Positions 1-7,925 of a stretch of 64,000 bases of DNA are shown here, in pieces. Where the stretch lies: the NCBI RefSeq assembly GCF_036226885.1, contig NZ_CP109027.1, positions 6,820,001 through 6,884,000 of the forward strand, given 5' to 3'. Source of the stretch: Streptomyces sp. NBC_00663. GTDB taxonomy: Bacteria > Actinomycetota > Actinomycetes > Streptomycetales > Streptomycetaceae. A program made the translations under genes and the position numbers. How positions within the stretch are numbered: the first letter of the stretch is position 1; every line of letters begins with the position of its first letter. The notes under the pieces are model-generated. The model had not been told where the DNA came from. It worked only from the letters and a program-made list of their open reading frames with translations, and ran no database searches.

Positions 1-848
1 ACGGTGACGCCATGGCCCGCTTCTTCTCCACCCTCATGCTGATCGGCGGGGTCGCCCCGATCGTGGCGCCGCTCATCGGCGGCCAGATCCTGCGCGTGAC
101 GGACTGGCGGGGCGTGTTCGCCGTCCTGACGGTCATCGGACTGCTGCTCGCCGGACTGGTGTGGGCGCGGCTTCCGGAGACGCTCCCCGTGGAGGCGCGG
201 CACGTCGGCGGCGTCGGCGAGGCCCTGCGCTCGATGCGGGCGCTCCTCGCCGACCTGCCCTTCACCGGCTACATGCTCACCGGCGGCTTCGCCTTCGCCG
301 CGCTGTTCGCCTACATATCGGCCTCGCCGTTCGTGATCCAGGAGATCTACGGCGCCTCCCCGCAGACCTTCAGCCTGCTCTTCGGCGTCAACTCGGTCGG
401 CCTGGTGGCCGTGGGCCAGATCAACGGCAAGCTGCTGGTCGGGCGGGTCAGCCTGGAGAAGGTGCTCGGCGTCGGCCTCGCGATCGTGACGGTCGCGGCG
501 GCGGCCCTTCTGCTGATGTCCCTCGGCACCTTCGGCGAGGCGGGCCTGGTCCCGGTGGCGGCAGCCCTCTTCGTCCTCATGTCGGCCATGGGCCTGGCCC
601 TGCCCAACGCCCAGTCCCTCGCCCTGCTGCGCACCAAGCGCGCCGCGGGCTCCGCGTCCGCCCTGCTCGGCACGTCCTCCTTCCTCGTCGGGGCGGTCGC
701 CTCCCCGCTGGTCGGGATCGCCGGTGAGGGAACCGCCGTCCCGATGGCCGTCGTCCAGTTGTCGGCTTCACTGGTAGCGCTTACCTGTTTCATGGGAATG
801 TGCCGTCCTTGGAACAGACGTGCGAGTGTGGAGGGAGTGGAGAGCTGA
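1..848 (+). CDS. Bcr/CflA-type MFS drug-efflux transporter (5' end outside window)
   Basis: Inner-membrane proton-driven drug efflux is the expected role. The visible part is about 280 residues with roughly eight hydrophobic segments. The reading frame is open from base 3, where it reads GDAMARFFSTLMLIGGVAP, the stretch that in Bcr/CflA proteins follows transmembrane helix 4 and includes the APLIGG motif. The first ATG at base 12 is therefore internal, and roughly the first third of the protein lies upstream of the window. The 3' end overlaps the upstream-most possible start of the following hydrolase gene, so the two are probably co-transcribed. The substrate cannot be told from sequence. 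Confidence 0.88.
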   Translation, partial: GDAMARFFSTLMLIGGVAPIVAPLIGGQILRVTDWRGVFAVLTVIGLLLAGLVWARLPETLPVEARHVGGVGEALRSMRALLADLPFTGYMLTGGFAFAALFAYISASPFVIQEIYGASPQTFSLLFGVNSVGLVAVGQINGKLLVGRVSLEKVLGVGLAIVTVAAAALLLMSLGTFGEAGLVPVAAALFVLMSAMGLALPNAQSLALLRTKRAAGSASALLGTSSFLVGAVASPLVGIAGEGTAVPMAVVQLSASLVALTCFMGMCRPWNRRASVEGVES

Positions 849-1984
849 GCGCGCCGAAACTGCGCAACGACACACCGGAGCGGGCCGGCCTGGACCCCGA
901 GGAACTGAAGCTCCTCGTCCAGGACGTCGACGCGCTCACCACAGGCGAACGCCCCTGGGCGGCGGGCGCGGTCGTGGTGGCCGGCCGGGGTCCGGTCGTC
1001 GCCGTGGAGGAGGCGACGGGCTGGGCGGTCCGGTACGCGTCCTACGACCCGAAGAGGGACGCGGGCGTGGAGCTGCCGCGCAGGACCCGCGTCGCGATGA
1101 CGACGGACACCCCCTTCGATCTCGCCTCCCTCACCAAGCTGTTCACGGCGGTCGCCGCGATCCAGCAGATCGAGCGCGGCACGCTCGGCATCGACGCCAG
1201 GGTGGGCGCGTACCTCCCCGACTTCCGGGCGGCGGCCGAACATCGCATCACCGTCCGCCAACTGCTCACCCACACCTCGGGCCTGCGCCCCGAACTCCCT
1301 CTGTACGACCTCGCGGACGACACGGCCCGCCTGCGGGCGCTCCAGCGGGAACGCCCGATCGGCGTGCCGGGCACCTACTGCTACTCCGACCTCAACCTCC
1401 TGCTGCTCCAGCACGTCCTGGAACGCATCACCGGCCGCGCCCTCGACGTCCTGATCCACGACGGCATCACCCGCCCCCTCGGCATGACGTCCACCGCCTT
1501 CGGTCCCTGCCCCGGAGCGGCGGCCACGGAGGACCAGCGCCGGCCGTGGGCCAAGGCGGACCGGGGGATGCTGCGGGGTGTCGTCCACGACGAGAACGCC
1601 TGGGCCCTGGGGGGTGTGGCCGGCCACGCGGGCCTCTTCTCCACGGCCCACGACCTCGCGGTGTTCTGCCGCACGATCCTGGCCGGCGGCTCCTACGGCC
1701 CGGCCCGCATCCTGGGCCCCGACTTCGTGGAGCTGCTGCTGACCCCGCCGGGCCTGGGCTTCGCCCTGGACCAGCCGTGGTTCATGGGCGAACTGTCGGG
1801 CCGGGGCGCCGCGGGCCACACCGGCTTCACGGGAACGTCCCTGGTCCTGGACCGGGCCACGGACACGTTCCTGGTCCTCCTGGCCAACACGGTCCACCCG
1901 AGACGCCGCCCGGCGGTGAACGGACCGAGGGCGCGAGCGGCGACGCGGGTGGCACGGGCGGTCAGAGAGAAGCGAACGCGCTGA
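800..1984 (+). CDS. Serine hydrolase of the beta-lactamase/penicillin-binding fold
   Basis: A class C beta-lactamase-like serine hydrolase; members include esterases, D-aminopeptidases and PBP4-like enzymes, and I cannot tell which this is. Numbered from the GTG at 800 it has the SxxK pair Ser110-Lys113 (ASLTK), YSD at 195-197 in place of the usual YxN, and HTG at 340-342 in place of KTG. There is no convincing export signal, so it may be cytoplasmic. The start is uncertain: GTG at 800 overlaps the preceding MFS gene by 49 bp and has no Shine-Dalgarno sequence. A strong GGAGGGA at 830-836 sits ahead of an in-frame CTG at 845, which overlaps the MFS stop codon. Confidence 0.85.
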   Translation: MPSLEQTCECGGSGELSAPKLRNDTPERAGLDPEELKLLVQDVDALTTGERPWAAGAVVVAGRGPVVAVEEATGWAVRYASYDPKRDAGVELPRRTRVAMTTDTPFDLASLTKLFTAVAAIQQIERGTLGIDARVGAYLPDFRAAAEHRITVRQLLTHTSGLRPELPLYDLADDTARLRALQRERPIGVPGTYCYSDLNLLLLQHVLERITGRALDVLIHDGITRPLGMTSTAFGPCPGAAATEDQRRPWAKADRGMLRGVVHDENAWALGGVAGHAGLFSTAHDLAVFCRTILAGGSYGPARILGPDFVELLLTPPGLGFALDQPWFMGELSGRGAAGHTGFTGTSLVLDRATDTFLVLLANTVHPRRRPAVNGPRARAATRVARAVREKRTR

Positions 1985-2050
1985 CGGGCAGGTGGTCCGA
2001 ACCAGTGGCCCGCCCGCGCTGACGGGCAGGTCCGCACCAGTGGCCCGCGC
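1978..2050. repeat. Imperfect tandem duplication after the serine hydrolase gene
   Basis: Two adjacent copies (about 1978-2015 and 2016-2050) share the core GCGCTGACGGGCAGGT and the tail ACCAGTGGCCCGC. The first copy contains the stop codon of the hydrolase gene. The duplicated unit is about 35-38 bp and ends just before the start of the Rsm22-like gene. It looks like a local slippage or duplication event; no function is evident. Confidence 0.7.
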
Positions 2051-2065
2051 CCATAGAATCGCCGG

Positions 2066-3073
2066 GTGAACGCCCCCGTACCCCCGGCCGAGAGCCTCCG
2101 TACCGCACTGGCCGGCCTCCTCGACGGTCTCCCGCCCAGGCAGGCCGCACAGGCCGTGGAGCGGCTGATCGCCAACTATCGCGGGGCCACGCCGACCGAC
2201 GCCCCCATCCTCCGGGACCGCGCGGACGTCGCCGCGTACGCCGCCTACCGGATGCCCGCGACCTTCGAGGCGGTGCGGTCGGCCCTGGCGGAGTTCGCGC
2301 AGGCCGCCCCCGACTGGTCGCCGCGGAGCCACGTGGACGTGGGCGGCGGCACCGGCGCCGCGACCTGGGCCGTCACCGCGACCTGGGACGGTGCCCGCCC
2401 GGTGACCGTGCTGGACTGGGCCGAGCCCGCGCTGGCCCTGGGCCGCGAGATCGCCGCCGCCAACCCGGCGCTCGGCGCGGCGCAATGGCAGCGCTCTCGC
2501 ATTGGAGCAGCGCTCACCATCGAGAGCACTGATCTCGTCACCGTCTCCTACGTCCTCAACGAACTCACCCCCGCCGACCGCACCACCCTGGTCGACGCCG
2601 CCGCGACCGCAGCGCAGGCCGTGCTGATCGTCGAGGCCGGCACCCCGGCCGGCTACGCGCGCGTGATCGAGGCCAGGGACCGGCTCATCGCCGCCGGTTT
2701 CCACATCGCCGCCCCCTGCCCGCACAGCGCGCGCTGCCCCATCGTCACCGGCCAGGACTGGTGCCACTTCTCGGCCCGGGTCAGCCGCTCCTCCCTCCAC
2801 CGCAAGGTCAAGGGCGGCTCCCTCGCCTACGAGGACGAGAAGTTCAGCTACGTCGCCGCCACCCGCTTCCCCGTCACCCCGGCCGCCGCCCGCATCGTCC
2901 GACGTCCGCAGATCCGCAAGGGCCAGGTCCTGCTCGACCTCTGCGAGACGGACGAGCGACTGACCCGGACGACGGTCACCAAACGCCACGGCGACCTCTA
3001 CAAGGCCGCCCGCGACGCCGAGTGGGGAGACGCCTGGCCCCCGGAGCCGGAGCCGGAGCCGGAGAGCGGCTGA
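2066..3073 (+). CDS. Rsm22/METTL17-like ribosome-associated methyltransferase
   Basis: The family is linked to assembly of the small ribosomal subunit, as in mitochondrial Rsm22/METTL17. The protein is 335 residues with a SAM-binding glycine-rich motif VDVGGGTG at 90-97 followed by an acidic strand end. The C-terminal part has cysteines at 218, 224, 233 and 293 (CPHSARCP, then WCH, then LDLCE), the spacing expected for the Fe-S cluster ligands known in this family. The start is a GTG codon at 2066; no strong Shine-Dalgarno sequence is visible. It lies alone between a hydrolase and a TetR gene. Substrate and methylation activity are inferred from the family only. Confidence 0.85.
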   Translation: MNAPVPPAESLRTALAGLLDGLPPRQAAQAVERLIANYRGATPTDAPILRDRADVAAYAAYRMPATFEAVRSALAEFAQAAPDWSPRSHVDVGGGTGAATWAVTATWDGARPVTVLDWAEPALALGREIAAANPALGAAQWQRSRIGAALTIESTDLVTVSYVLNELTPADRTTLVDAAATAAQAVLIVEAGTPAGYARVIEARDRLIAAGFHIAAPCPHSARCPIVTGQDWCHFSARVSRSSLHRKVKGGSLAYEDEKFSYVAATRFPVTPAAARIVRRPQIRKGQVLLDLCETDERLTRTTVTKRHGDLYKAARDAEWGDAWPPEPEPEPESG

Positions 3074-3119
3074 GGCGGTCGCACCATGCCGCGCGGGCGC
3101 ACGCCTCCCCGAACACGGC

Positions 3120-3134
3120 GAGACGTTCCGTCTC
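3120..3134. promoter_or_regulatory. Palindromic operator candidate upstream of TetR gene
   Basis: A perfect inverted repeat GAGACG-TTC-CGTCTC lies 22 bp before the ATG of the TetR gene. Length, symmetry and position fit an autoregulatory TetR-family operator. Binding is inferred. Confidence 0.65.
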
Positions 3135-3156
3135 ACCTCCCTGGTACGGTCGCCCC

Positions 3157-3786
3157 ATGCCCAACCAGCCCGCCTCCGCCCCCCAGCAGCCCGACTCCAG
3201 CCGCCGCAGCGCGAGGTCCCGCCGGGCCATCTACGACGCCGCCCTCGCGCTCGTCGGCGAGGTCGGCTACCCCAGGACCACCATCGAGGGGATCGCGGCC
3301 CGCGCCGGCGTCGGCAAGCAGACCATCTACCGGTGGTGGACGTCGAAGGCGGACGTCCTGCTGGAGGCCTTCCTCGATCTCAGCGGTCAGGCGGCCGAGG
3401 CGGCGGGACAGAAGCCGTACGCCATCCCCGACACCGGCGATGTCGCCGCCGACCTCAAGGCGGTACTGCGGGCCACCGTCGACGAGCTCAAGGACCCCCG
3501 CTTCGAGACGCCGTCCCGCGCGCTGGCCGCCGAGGGCCTCGTCAACGAACAGCTCGGCCGGGAGTTCGTCGCCAAGCTCCTCGAACCGTCCCTCCAGCTC
3601 TATGTCGAGCGGCTGCGGGCCGCGCAGGCGGCGGGCCAGGTCCGCCCCGAGGTCGACCCCCGTATCGCCCTCGAACTCTTCGTCTCCCCCCTCGCCCAGC
3701 GCTGGCTCCAGCACACCGCGCCCATCTCGTACGAGTACACCGACACCCTCGTCGACTACGCCCTCCACGGCCTCGCACCCCGCTGA
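3157..3786 (+). CDS. TetR/AcrR-family transcriptional regulator
   Basis: A 209-residue one-component repressor. The N-terminal helix-turn-helix is clear: ARSRRAIYDAALALVGEVGY, then TTIEGIAARAGVGKQTIYRW at about residues 42-61. The C-terminal half is the helical ligand-binding and dimerisation domain. The ATG at 3157 was chosen because the TetR domain begins about 15 residues in and because a perfect 15-bp palindrome lies 22 bp upstream. No obvious target exporter adjoins it: upstream is the Rsm22-like gene in the same direction and downstream the primase-like gene. It may control itself and a distant target; the ligand is unknown. Confidence 0.92.
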   Translation: MPNQPASAPQQPDSSRRSARSRRAIYDAALALVGEVGYPRTTIEGIAARAGVGKQTIYRWWTSKADVLLEAFLDLSGQAAEAAGQKPYAIPDTGDVAADLKAVLRATVDELKDPRFETPSRALAAEGLVNEQLGREFVAKLLEPSLQLYVERLRAAQAAGQVRPEVDPRIALELFVSPLAQRWLQHTAPISYEYTDTLVDYALHGLAPR

Positions 3787-4023
3787 GCTGCGGAGCCGCT
3801 GAGCCGCGGCAGCGGGTCCACCGCCGGCATGACCCTTGTGACCATGCCGACAATCACCGGCGCGACAGGGCGCTAAATCCCGGCAAAGCGGGCCATGGCG
3901 CGCGATCCATACTCCCGGTACGCCCTGTCCCACCTACCCCGGTTGTCGGCTCCGGCCCCCCGGGGCGCAGGATGGTGGGACCATAGGGCATGCTGTCCGC
4001 ACCACAGCGAGGCGAGGGGATAG

Positions 4024-4758
4024 ATGAGCCAGGAGTTCGGCGGCCGGACCGGCCTTCAGGGCAAACTCACCCAGTGGCTGCGCGGACGCCGCCCCAAGGA
4101 GGCCGCTGAGGACAGCGGCCGTGAGGCCCTGCTGGTGGCCGCCGCCGAGGCGGGACTGCCCCTCGCGCCCGCCGCGTACCCGGCTCCCGGCTACCGCTGT
4201 TCCTGCGACCGGGTCGGCTGTCCGACCCCCGCCCGGCACCCCGTCTCCTTCGCGTGGCAGACCCAGTCCACCACCGACCGCGGCCAGATCGAGCGCTGGG
4301 TCCGGCATCAGCCGCAGGCCAACTTCATCACCGCCACCGGCATGGTCCACGACGTCCTGGACGTCCCCCTGGACGCCGGTCTGGAGGCCATGGAGCGGCT
4401 GCTCGCCTCCGATATCGAGGTCGGCCCGGTCGCCGAGAGCAGCGACGGCCGCCTCCTCTTCTTCACCCTCACCCGCGGCACCCCCGAGGACGAGGACGAG
4501 TGGTGGCCCTGCGAGCTGGACTGCCACCCCGAGACGGCGGACGAGCACCCCGGACTGCGCTGGCACTGCCGGGGTTCCTACGTCCTCGTACCGCCCGCGC
4601 GGCTGCCCGGTGACGGGCAGGACGTGCACTGGGTCCGCGGCCTCGAACACCCGCTGCCCGACCCGCTGAGCCTGCTCGAGGTCCTCACCGACGCCTGCGC
4701 CCGCTACGCCGGCGCGGAGCCCGACCACGCCTCCACGGCCTGGCCCCTGCGCGGCTGA
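4024..4758 (+). CDS. Small protein with bifunctional primase/polymerase (prim-pol) domain
   Basis: A 244-residue protein resembling the stand-alone prim-pol proteins widespread in Streptomyces chromosomes. The characteristic cysteine-rich start YRCSCDRVGCPTPARHP (about 57-73, Cys59/61/66 and His72) and the later TDRGQIERWV stretch are typical of the N-terminal part of that domain. There is no helicase domain, so it is not a plasmid replication protein of the usual size. The family name reflects homology to archaeo-eukaryotic primases; activity of this short version is unproven. It starts with ATG at 4024 after GAGGGGATAG. The 237-bp upstream gap contains no other recognisable gene. Confidence 0.75.
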   Translation: MSQEFGGRTGLQGKLTQWLRGRRPKEAAEDSGREALLVAAAEAGLPLAPAAYPAPGYRCSCDRVGCPTPARHPVSFAWQTQSTTDRGQIERWVRHQPQANFITATGMVHDVLDVPLDAGLEAMERLLASDIEVGPVAESSDGRLLFFTLTRGTPEDEDEWWPCELDCHPETADEHPGLRWHCRGSYVLVPPARLPGDGQDVHWVRGLEHPLPDPLSLLEVLTDACARYAGAEPDHASTAWPLRG

Positions 4759-4771
4759 GACACCTCAGGGG

Positions 4772-5776
4772 CTATTCGCCCTTGCCGGCCGTCAGACCCT
4801 GGATGCGGCCGAGCACCGCCACCTGTCCGCCGTCCGCGTTCTTCGGCGGGTCCAGGGCGAGTTCGTTGGAGATGGTCTCCAGCGTCAGTGACTGCTTGAC
4901 CTCACCGGTCGTCAGCGCCTGCACGGCCGCGGTCTGCGTGGGCACCGAGGTGCCGGGCGCGGCGGTCTGCTTCTCGTAGTGCCGCGTGGTGAAGAACACC
5001 GCGGCGCCGCCGTCCTTGGTGCGCAGCGCCAGCGGGGCGTACGCGCCGCTCGTCAGCGACTCGTCGATGTACTGCCTGACCAGGCCGGGCTTCTTGGCCT
5101 GCTTCTGGCGCTCGGTGCGCCATCCGCTGGTGTGCGCGCCGTCCGCGAAGACCTTGCCCTTGCCGTCCTTCAGATACGTGGCGTAGTCCTGGCTCAAGTC
5201 CTTGGGCGCGACGGCCAGTTCGGCGGAGTTCACGGGGACCGCCTCGGCCCAGCCGTCCTCGTCCGTCTTGAACTCCGGTACGTCGTCCGGGGCGACCAGC
5301 GTCAGATACGCGGCCTGGAACGGCTTGTCCAGGCCGTCGCGGGTGAACACGAACAGCCAGCGCGCGGTGCCGCCCTTGTTGGCGGCGGCGTCGGCGACGA
5401 ACCAGCGCGGCCAGCCCGCCTTCTCGGTGATCGTGTACTTCACGTCCGACAGCTTCAGCGGCGTGTGGGACGGGTTGCCGTCCGGGCTGGTCACCGAACC
5501 GGCCTTCAGCCGGGCCGCGTCGATGTCACCGAGGGGCCCGGTGACACGGTCCGCGTCCAGTGAACTGTCGAACGCCTTGTCCGCGGCGTTGTACGCGGTC
5601 GTGAACTCCTGAAGTGCCTTTGCGGCCTCGGCCTTGGTGGTCGCGGGGAGTACTTCGCGTTCCCCGTGCACCACCACGCACCCGCTCGCCGTCAGCGACA
5701 AAGCGGTCACCGAGGCCGCTATCAGCGCCCTGCGGTCAAGACTGCGGAGCCTTCGAGGGCTGCGATCCCTGCTCAT
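4772..5776 (-). CDS. Putative lipoprotein downstream of efeU
   Basis: A 334-residue protein of unknown function with a lipoprotein signal: arginine-rich start, hydrophobic segment ALIAASVTALSL, then lipobox TASGC with the lipidated Cys33. The mature part is hydrophilic and lysine/aspartate rich, with no catalytic motif I recognise. The gene overlaps the 3' end of efeU by 41 bp. No in-frame start after the overlap would keep the signal peptide, so translational coupling to the iron-uptake operon is likely. A role at the membrane in iron acquisition is possible but rests only on position. Confidence 0.8.
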   Translation of the reverse strand: MSRDRSPRRLRSLDRRALIAASVTALSLTASGCVVVHGEREVLPATTKAEAAKALQEFTTAYNAADKAFDSSLDADRVTGPLGDIDAARLKAGSVTSPDGNPSHTPLKLSDVKYTITEKAGWPRWFVADAAANKGGTARWLFVFTRDGLDKPFQAAYLTLVAPDDVPEFKTDEDGWAEAVPVNSAELAVAPKDLSQDYATYLKDGKGKVFADGAHTSGWRTERQKQAKKPGLVRQYIDESLTSGAYAPLALRTKDGGAAVFFTTRHYEKQTAAPGTSVPTQTAAVQALTTGEVKQSLTLETISNELALDPPKNADGGQVAVLGRIQGLTAGKGE

Positions 5777-6608
5777 CGGGTATCTTCACCTTCCCCTTCC
5801 CGGAGGCGAACCCTACCGGGGCGAGGAACAGGGCGAGCGTCGGGATCAGGTACAGCAGCCACACCGTGACCTGGAGGACGGTCGGGTTGGGCTGGAAGTT
5901 GAAGACGCCCTTCAGCAGGGTGCCGTACCAACTGTCCGGCGGAATGGTGTCGCTGATGTCGAAGGCGAGGGTCTGCTCACCGGGCAGGAAGCGGGCCTCC
6001 TGGAGGTCGTGGAAGCCGTACGCCAGCACGCCCGCCGCCACGACGACCAGCATGCCGCCGGTCCAGGTGAAGAACTTGGCGAGGTTGATCTTCAGCGCGC
6101 CCCGGTAGAACAGCCAGCCCAGCACGACCGCCGTGGCGATGCCGAGCCCGGCGCCGATCACCGGGCGCGGGGTGCCGTCACCGGCCGCGCGCACCGACGT
6201 CCACACGAACAGGGACGTCTCCAGGCCCTCCCGGCCGACGGCGAGGAACGCGGTGGCGACCAGCGCGCCGGTGCCCATCTGAAGGGCCGCGTCCAGCTTG
6301 CCGTGCAGCTCGGACCTCAGATGCCGGGCGGTGCGCCGCATCCAGAAGACCATCCAGGTCACCAGGCCGACCGCGATGATCGACAGGGAGCCGCCGAGCG
6401 CCTCCTGCGCCTCGAACGTCAGCTCCTGGGAGCCGAATTCGAGCGCGCAGCCGAAGCCGAGCGCGAGGGCGACCGCGACGCCGATGCCGATCCAGATGGG
6501 CTTCAGCGCGTCCTTGCGTCCGGTCTTCACCAGGTAGGCGATGAGGATGCAGACGACGAGAGAGGCCTCCAGGCCCTCGCGCAGACCGATCAGGTAGTTG
6601 GAGAACAT
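5736..6608 (-). CDS. efeU: EfeU iron permease (FTR1 family)
   Basis: The membrane channel component of the EfeUOB ferrous/ferric iron uptake system. It is 290 residues with seven hydrophobic segments. The two family-defining REGLE motifs are present: REGLEAS at 10-16 in the first helix and REGLETS at 126-132 in the fourth. These glutamates are the iron-coordinating residues in FTR1 proteins. The start lies 3 bp after the stop of efeB, so it is in the same transcript. The gene order efeO-efeB-efeU differs from the E. coli order (UOB) but all components are present. Regulation is probably through the iron boxes upstream of efeO. Confidence 0.95.
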   Translation of the reverse strand: MFSNYLIGLREGLEASLVVCILIAYLVKTGRKDALKPIWIGIGVAVALALGFGCALEFGSQELTFEAQEALGGSLSIIAVGLVTWMVFWMRRTARHLRSELHGKLDAALQMGTGALVATAFLAVGREGLETSLFVWTSVRAAGDGTPRPVIGAGLGIATAVVLGWLFYRGALKINLAKFFTWTGGMLVVVAAGVLAYGFHDLQEARFLPGEQTLAFDISDTIPPDSWYGTLLKGVFNFQPNPTVLQVTVWLLYLIPTLALFLAPVGFASGKGKVKIPDEQGSQPSKAPQS

Positions 6609-6611
6609 GTC

Positions 6612-7925
6612 TCACGCCTCCTTGGCGAACAGCGTGCTGCCCCACCAGTCGTCCGCGTCCCGGACGCCGGGCGGGACGGCGAAGACCGCCGAACCCACGT
6701 GCTGGATGTACTCGTTGAGGGCGTCCGTGGCCAGGTTGCGCTGGATGCGGATGAACCCTTCCCTGACGTCCCGCATGTACGCCAGGAAGAACAGTCCGGC
6801 CTCCAGGCGGCCGAGGCCGTCCGTGCCGTCGGTGAAGGAGTAGCCGCGGCGCAGGATCGTCGCCCCGTGGTTGGACGTCGGGTGCGCGAGCCGGACGTGC
6901 GCGTCGGGCTTCATCGCCTTCAGGAACGGCTCGTCGCGCTCCTTGGCCTTGCCGACCGGGGCACCCTCGCCCTTGTCCCGGCCGAAGATGTCCTCCTGCT
7001 CCTGAAGGGGGGTGCGGTCCCAGGTCTCGATGTGCATCCGGATGCGGCGGGCGACGAGATAGGACCCGCCGGCCATCCAGTCGGGGCCCGCCTTCTCGTC
7101 GACCCACACGAACTTCTTCAGCCGGTCCGTCTCGGTCCCCGCGATGTTGCGGGTGCCGTCCTTGAACCCCATGAGGTTGCGCGGGGTCTGCTCCTCGGGC
7201 GTCGTGGAGGACGTCTTCCCGAAGCCGAGCTGCGACCACTTGATGACGACCTTGCCGAAGCCGATCCGCGCGAGGTTGCGGATCGCGTGCACGGCGACCT
7301 GCGGATCGTCCGCGCAGGCCTGCACGCACAGATCGCCGCCGCTGCGGTTCTTGTCGAGCGCGTCCCCGGCGAAGTGCGGCAACTCGACCAGCCCTTCGGG
7401 CTGTTGGTCGGCCAGCCCGAACTTCTGGAAGAGGGAGGGCCCGAAGCCGATGGTGAGGGTCAGCCGTGAGGGCTTGAGCCCGACGGCCTCCCCGGTGTCG
7501 TCCGGCGGCGCCTCGGCCAGCCCGCCGAAGGCCCCTTCCCCGACGGCCTGTCCGCCGGTCATCCGGCGGGCCGCGGCCGTCCAGTCCTTCAGCATCTGCA
7601 CGAACTCGGCGCGGTCCTCGGTCTTCACGTCGAACGCGGCGAAGTGCAGCCGGTCCTGCACCGGCGTGGAGATCCCGGCCTGATGCGCACCGTGGAAGTC
7701 GACCGCGGCGCCCGCCTCGGCGGCGACGGTGTCGACGTCGTCGCCACGGGTCATCGCGACCGCGCCACCGGCGGCGACGGCCCCGAGCGCGAGCCCGGCA
7801 CCGCCCCAGCCGATGAGCGAACGCCGGGACGGGGCCTGCGAGTTGTCGGTCACCCGGGAGTCGTCGGTCACCTGCGAGTTCTCTGTCACTTGCGAGTTCT
7901 CGGTCATCGGGGTGCCCCCACTCAC
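6612..7925 (-). CDS. efeB: EfeB deferrochelatase / DyP-type heme peroxidase
   Basis: A Tat-exported heme peroxidase that works with EfeO and EfeU; family members oxidise ferrous iron or release iron from heme. The twin-arginine signal is SRRSLIGWGGAGLALGAVAA. The DyP signature GFKDGTRN (distal aspartate) and the later HPTSNHGATILRRGYSF region with the proximal heme histidine are intact. The GTG start at 7925 overlaps the efeO stop as GTGA. An ATG seven codons in (7907) is an alternative. Ahead of the signal peptide lie four tandem hexapeptides (V/M)T(E/D)(N/D)S(Q/R), an unusual extension. Confidence 0.95.
   Translation of the reverse strand: MSGGTPMTENSQVTENSQVTDDSRVTDNSQAPSRRSLIGWGGAGLALGAVAAGGAVAMTRGDDVDTVAAEAGAAVDFHGAHQAGISTPVQDRLHFAAFDVKTEDRAEFVQMLKDWTAAARRMTGGQAVGEGAFGGLAEAPPDDTGEAVGLKPSRLTLTIGFGPSLFQKFGLADQQPEGLVELPHFAGDALDKNRSGGDLCVQACADDPQVAVHAIRNLARIGFGKVVIKWSQLGFGKTSSTTPEEQTPRNLMGFKDGTRNIAGTETDRLKKFVWVDEKAGPDWMAGGSYLVARRIRMHIETWDRTPLQEQEDIFGRDKGEGAPVGKAKERDEPFLKAMKPDAHVRLAHPTSNHGATILRRGYSFTDGTDGLGRLEAGLFFLAYMRDVREGFIRIQRNLATDALNEYIQHVGSAVFAVPPGVRDADDWWGSTLFAKEA
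7836..7907 (-). repeat. Four 18-bp tandem repeats at the start of efeB
   Basis: Four consecutive 18-bp units encode MTENSQ, VTENSQ, VTDDSR and VTDNSQ just before the Tat signal. Units 2-4 each begin with GTG and the first with ATG, so every repeat carries a possible start codon. Loss or gain of a unit would keep the frame. Confidence 0.85.

Noticed and set aside
347..3136. 929-codon minus-strand open frame across the first three genes
   Set aside because: It spans three well-supported plus-strand genes and has only Arg/Gly/Ala-rich sequence without motifs.
4024..4758. Plasmid or integrative-element replication gene
   Set aside because: The prim-pol-like protein lacks a helicase domain, and there is no integrase, excisionase or attachment-site duplication around it.
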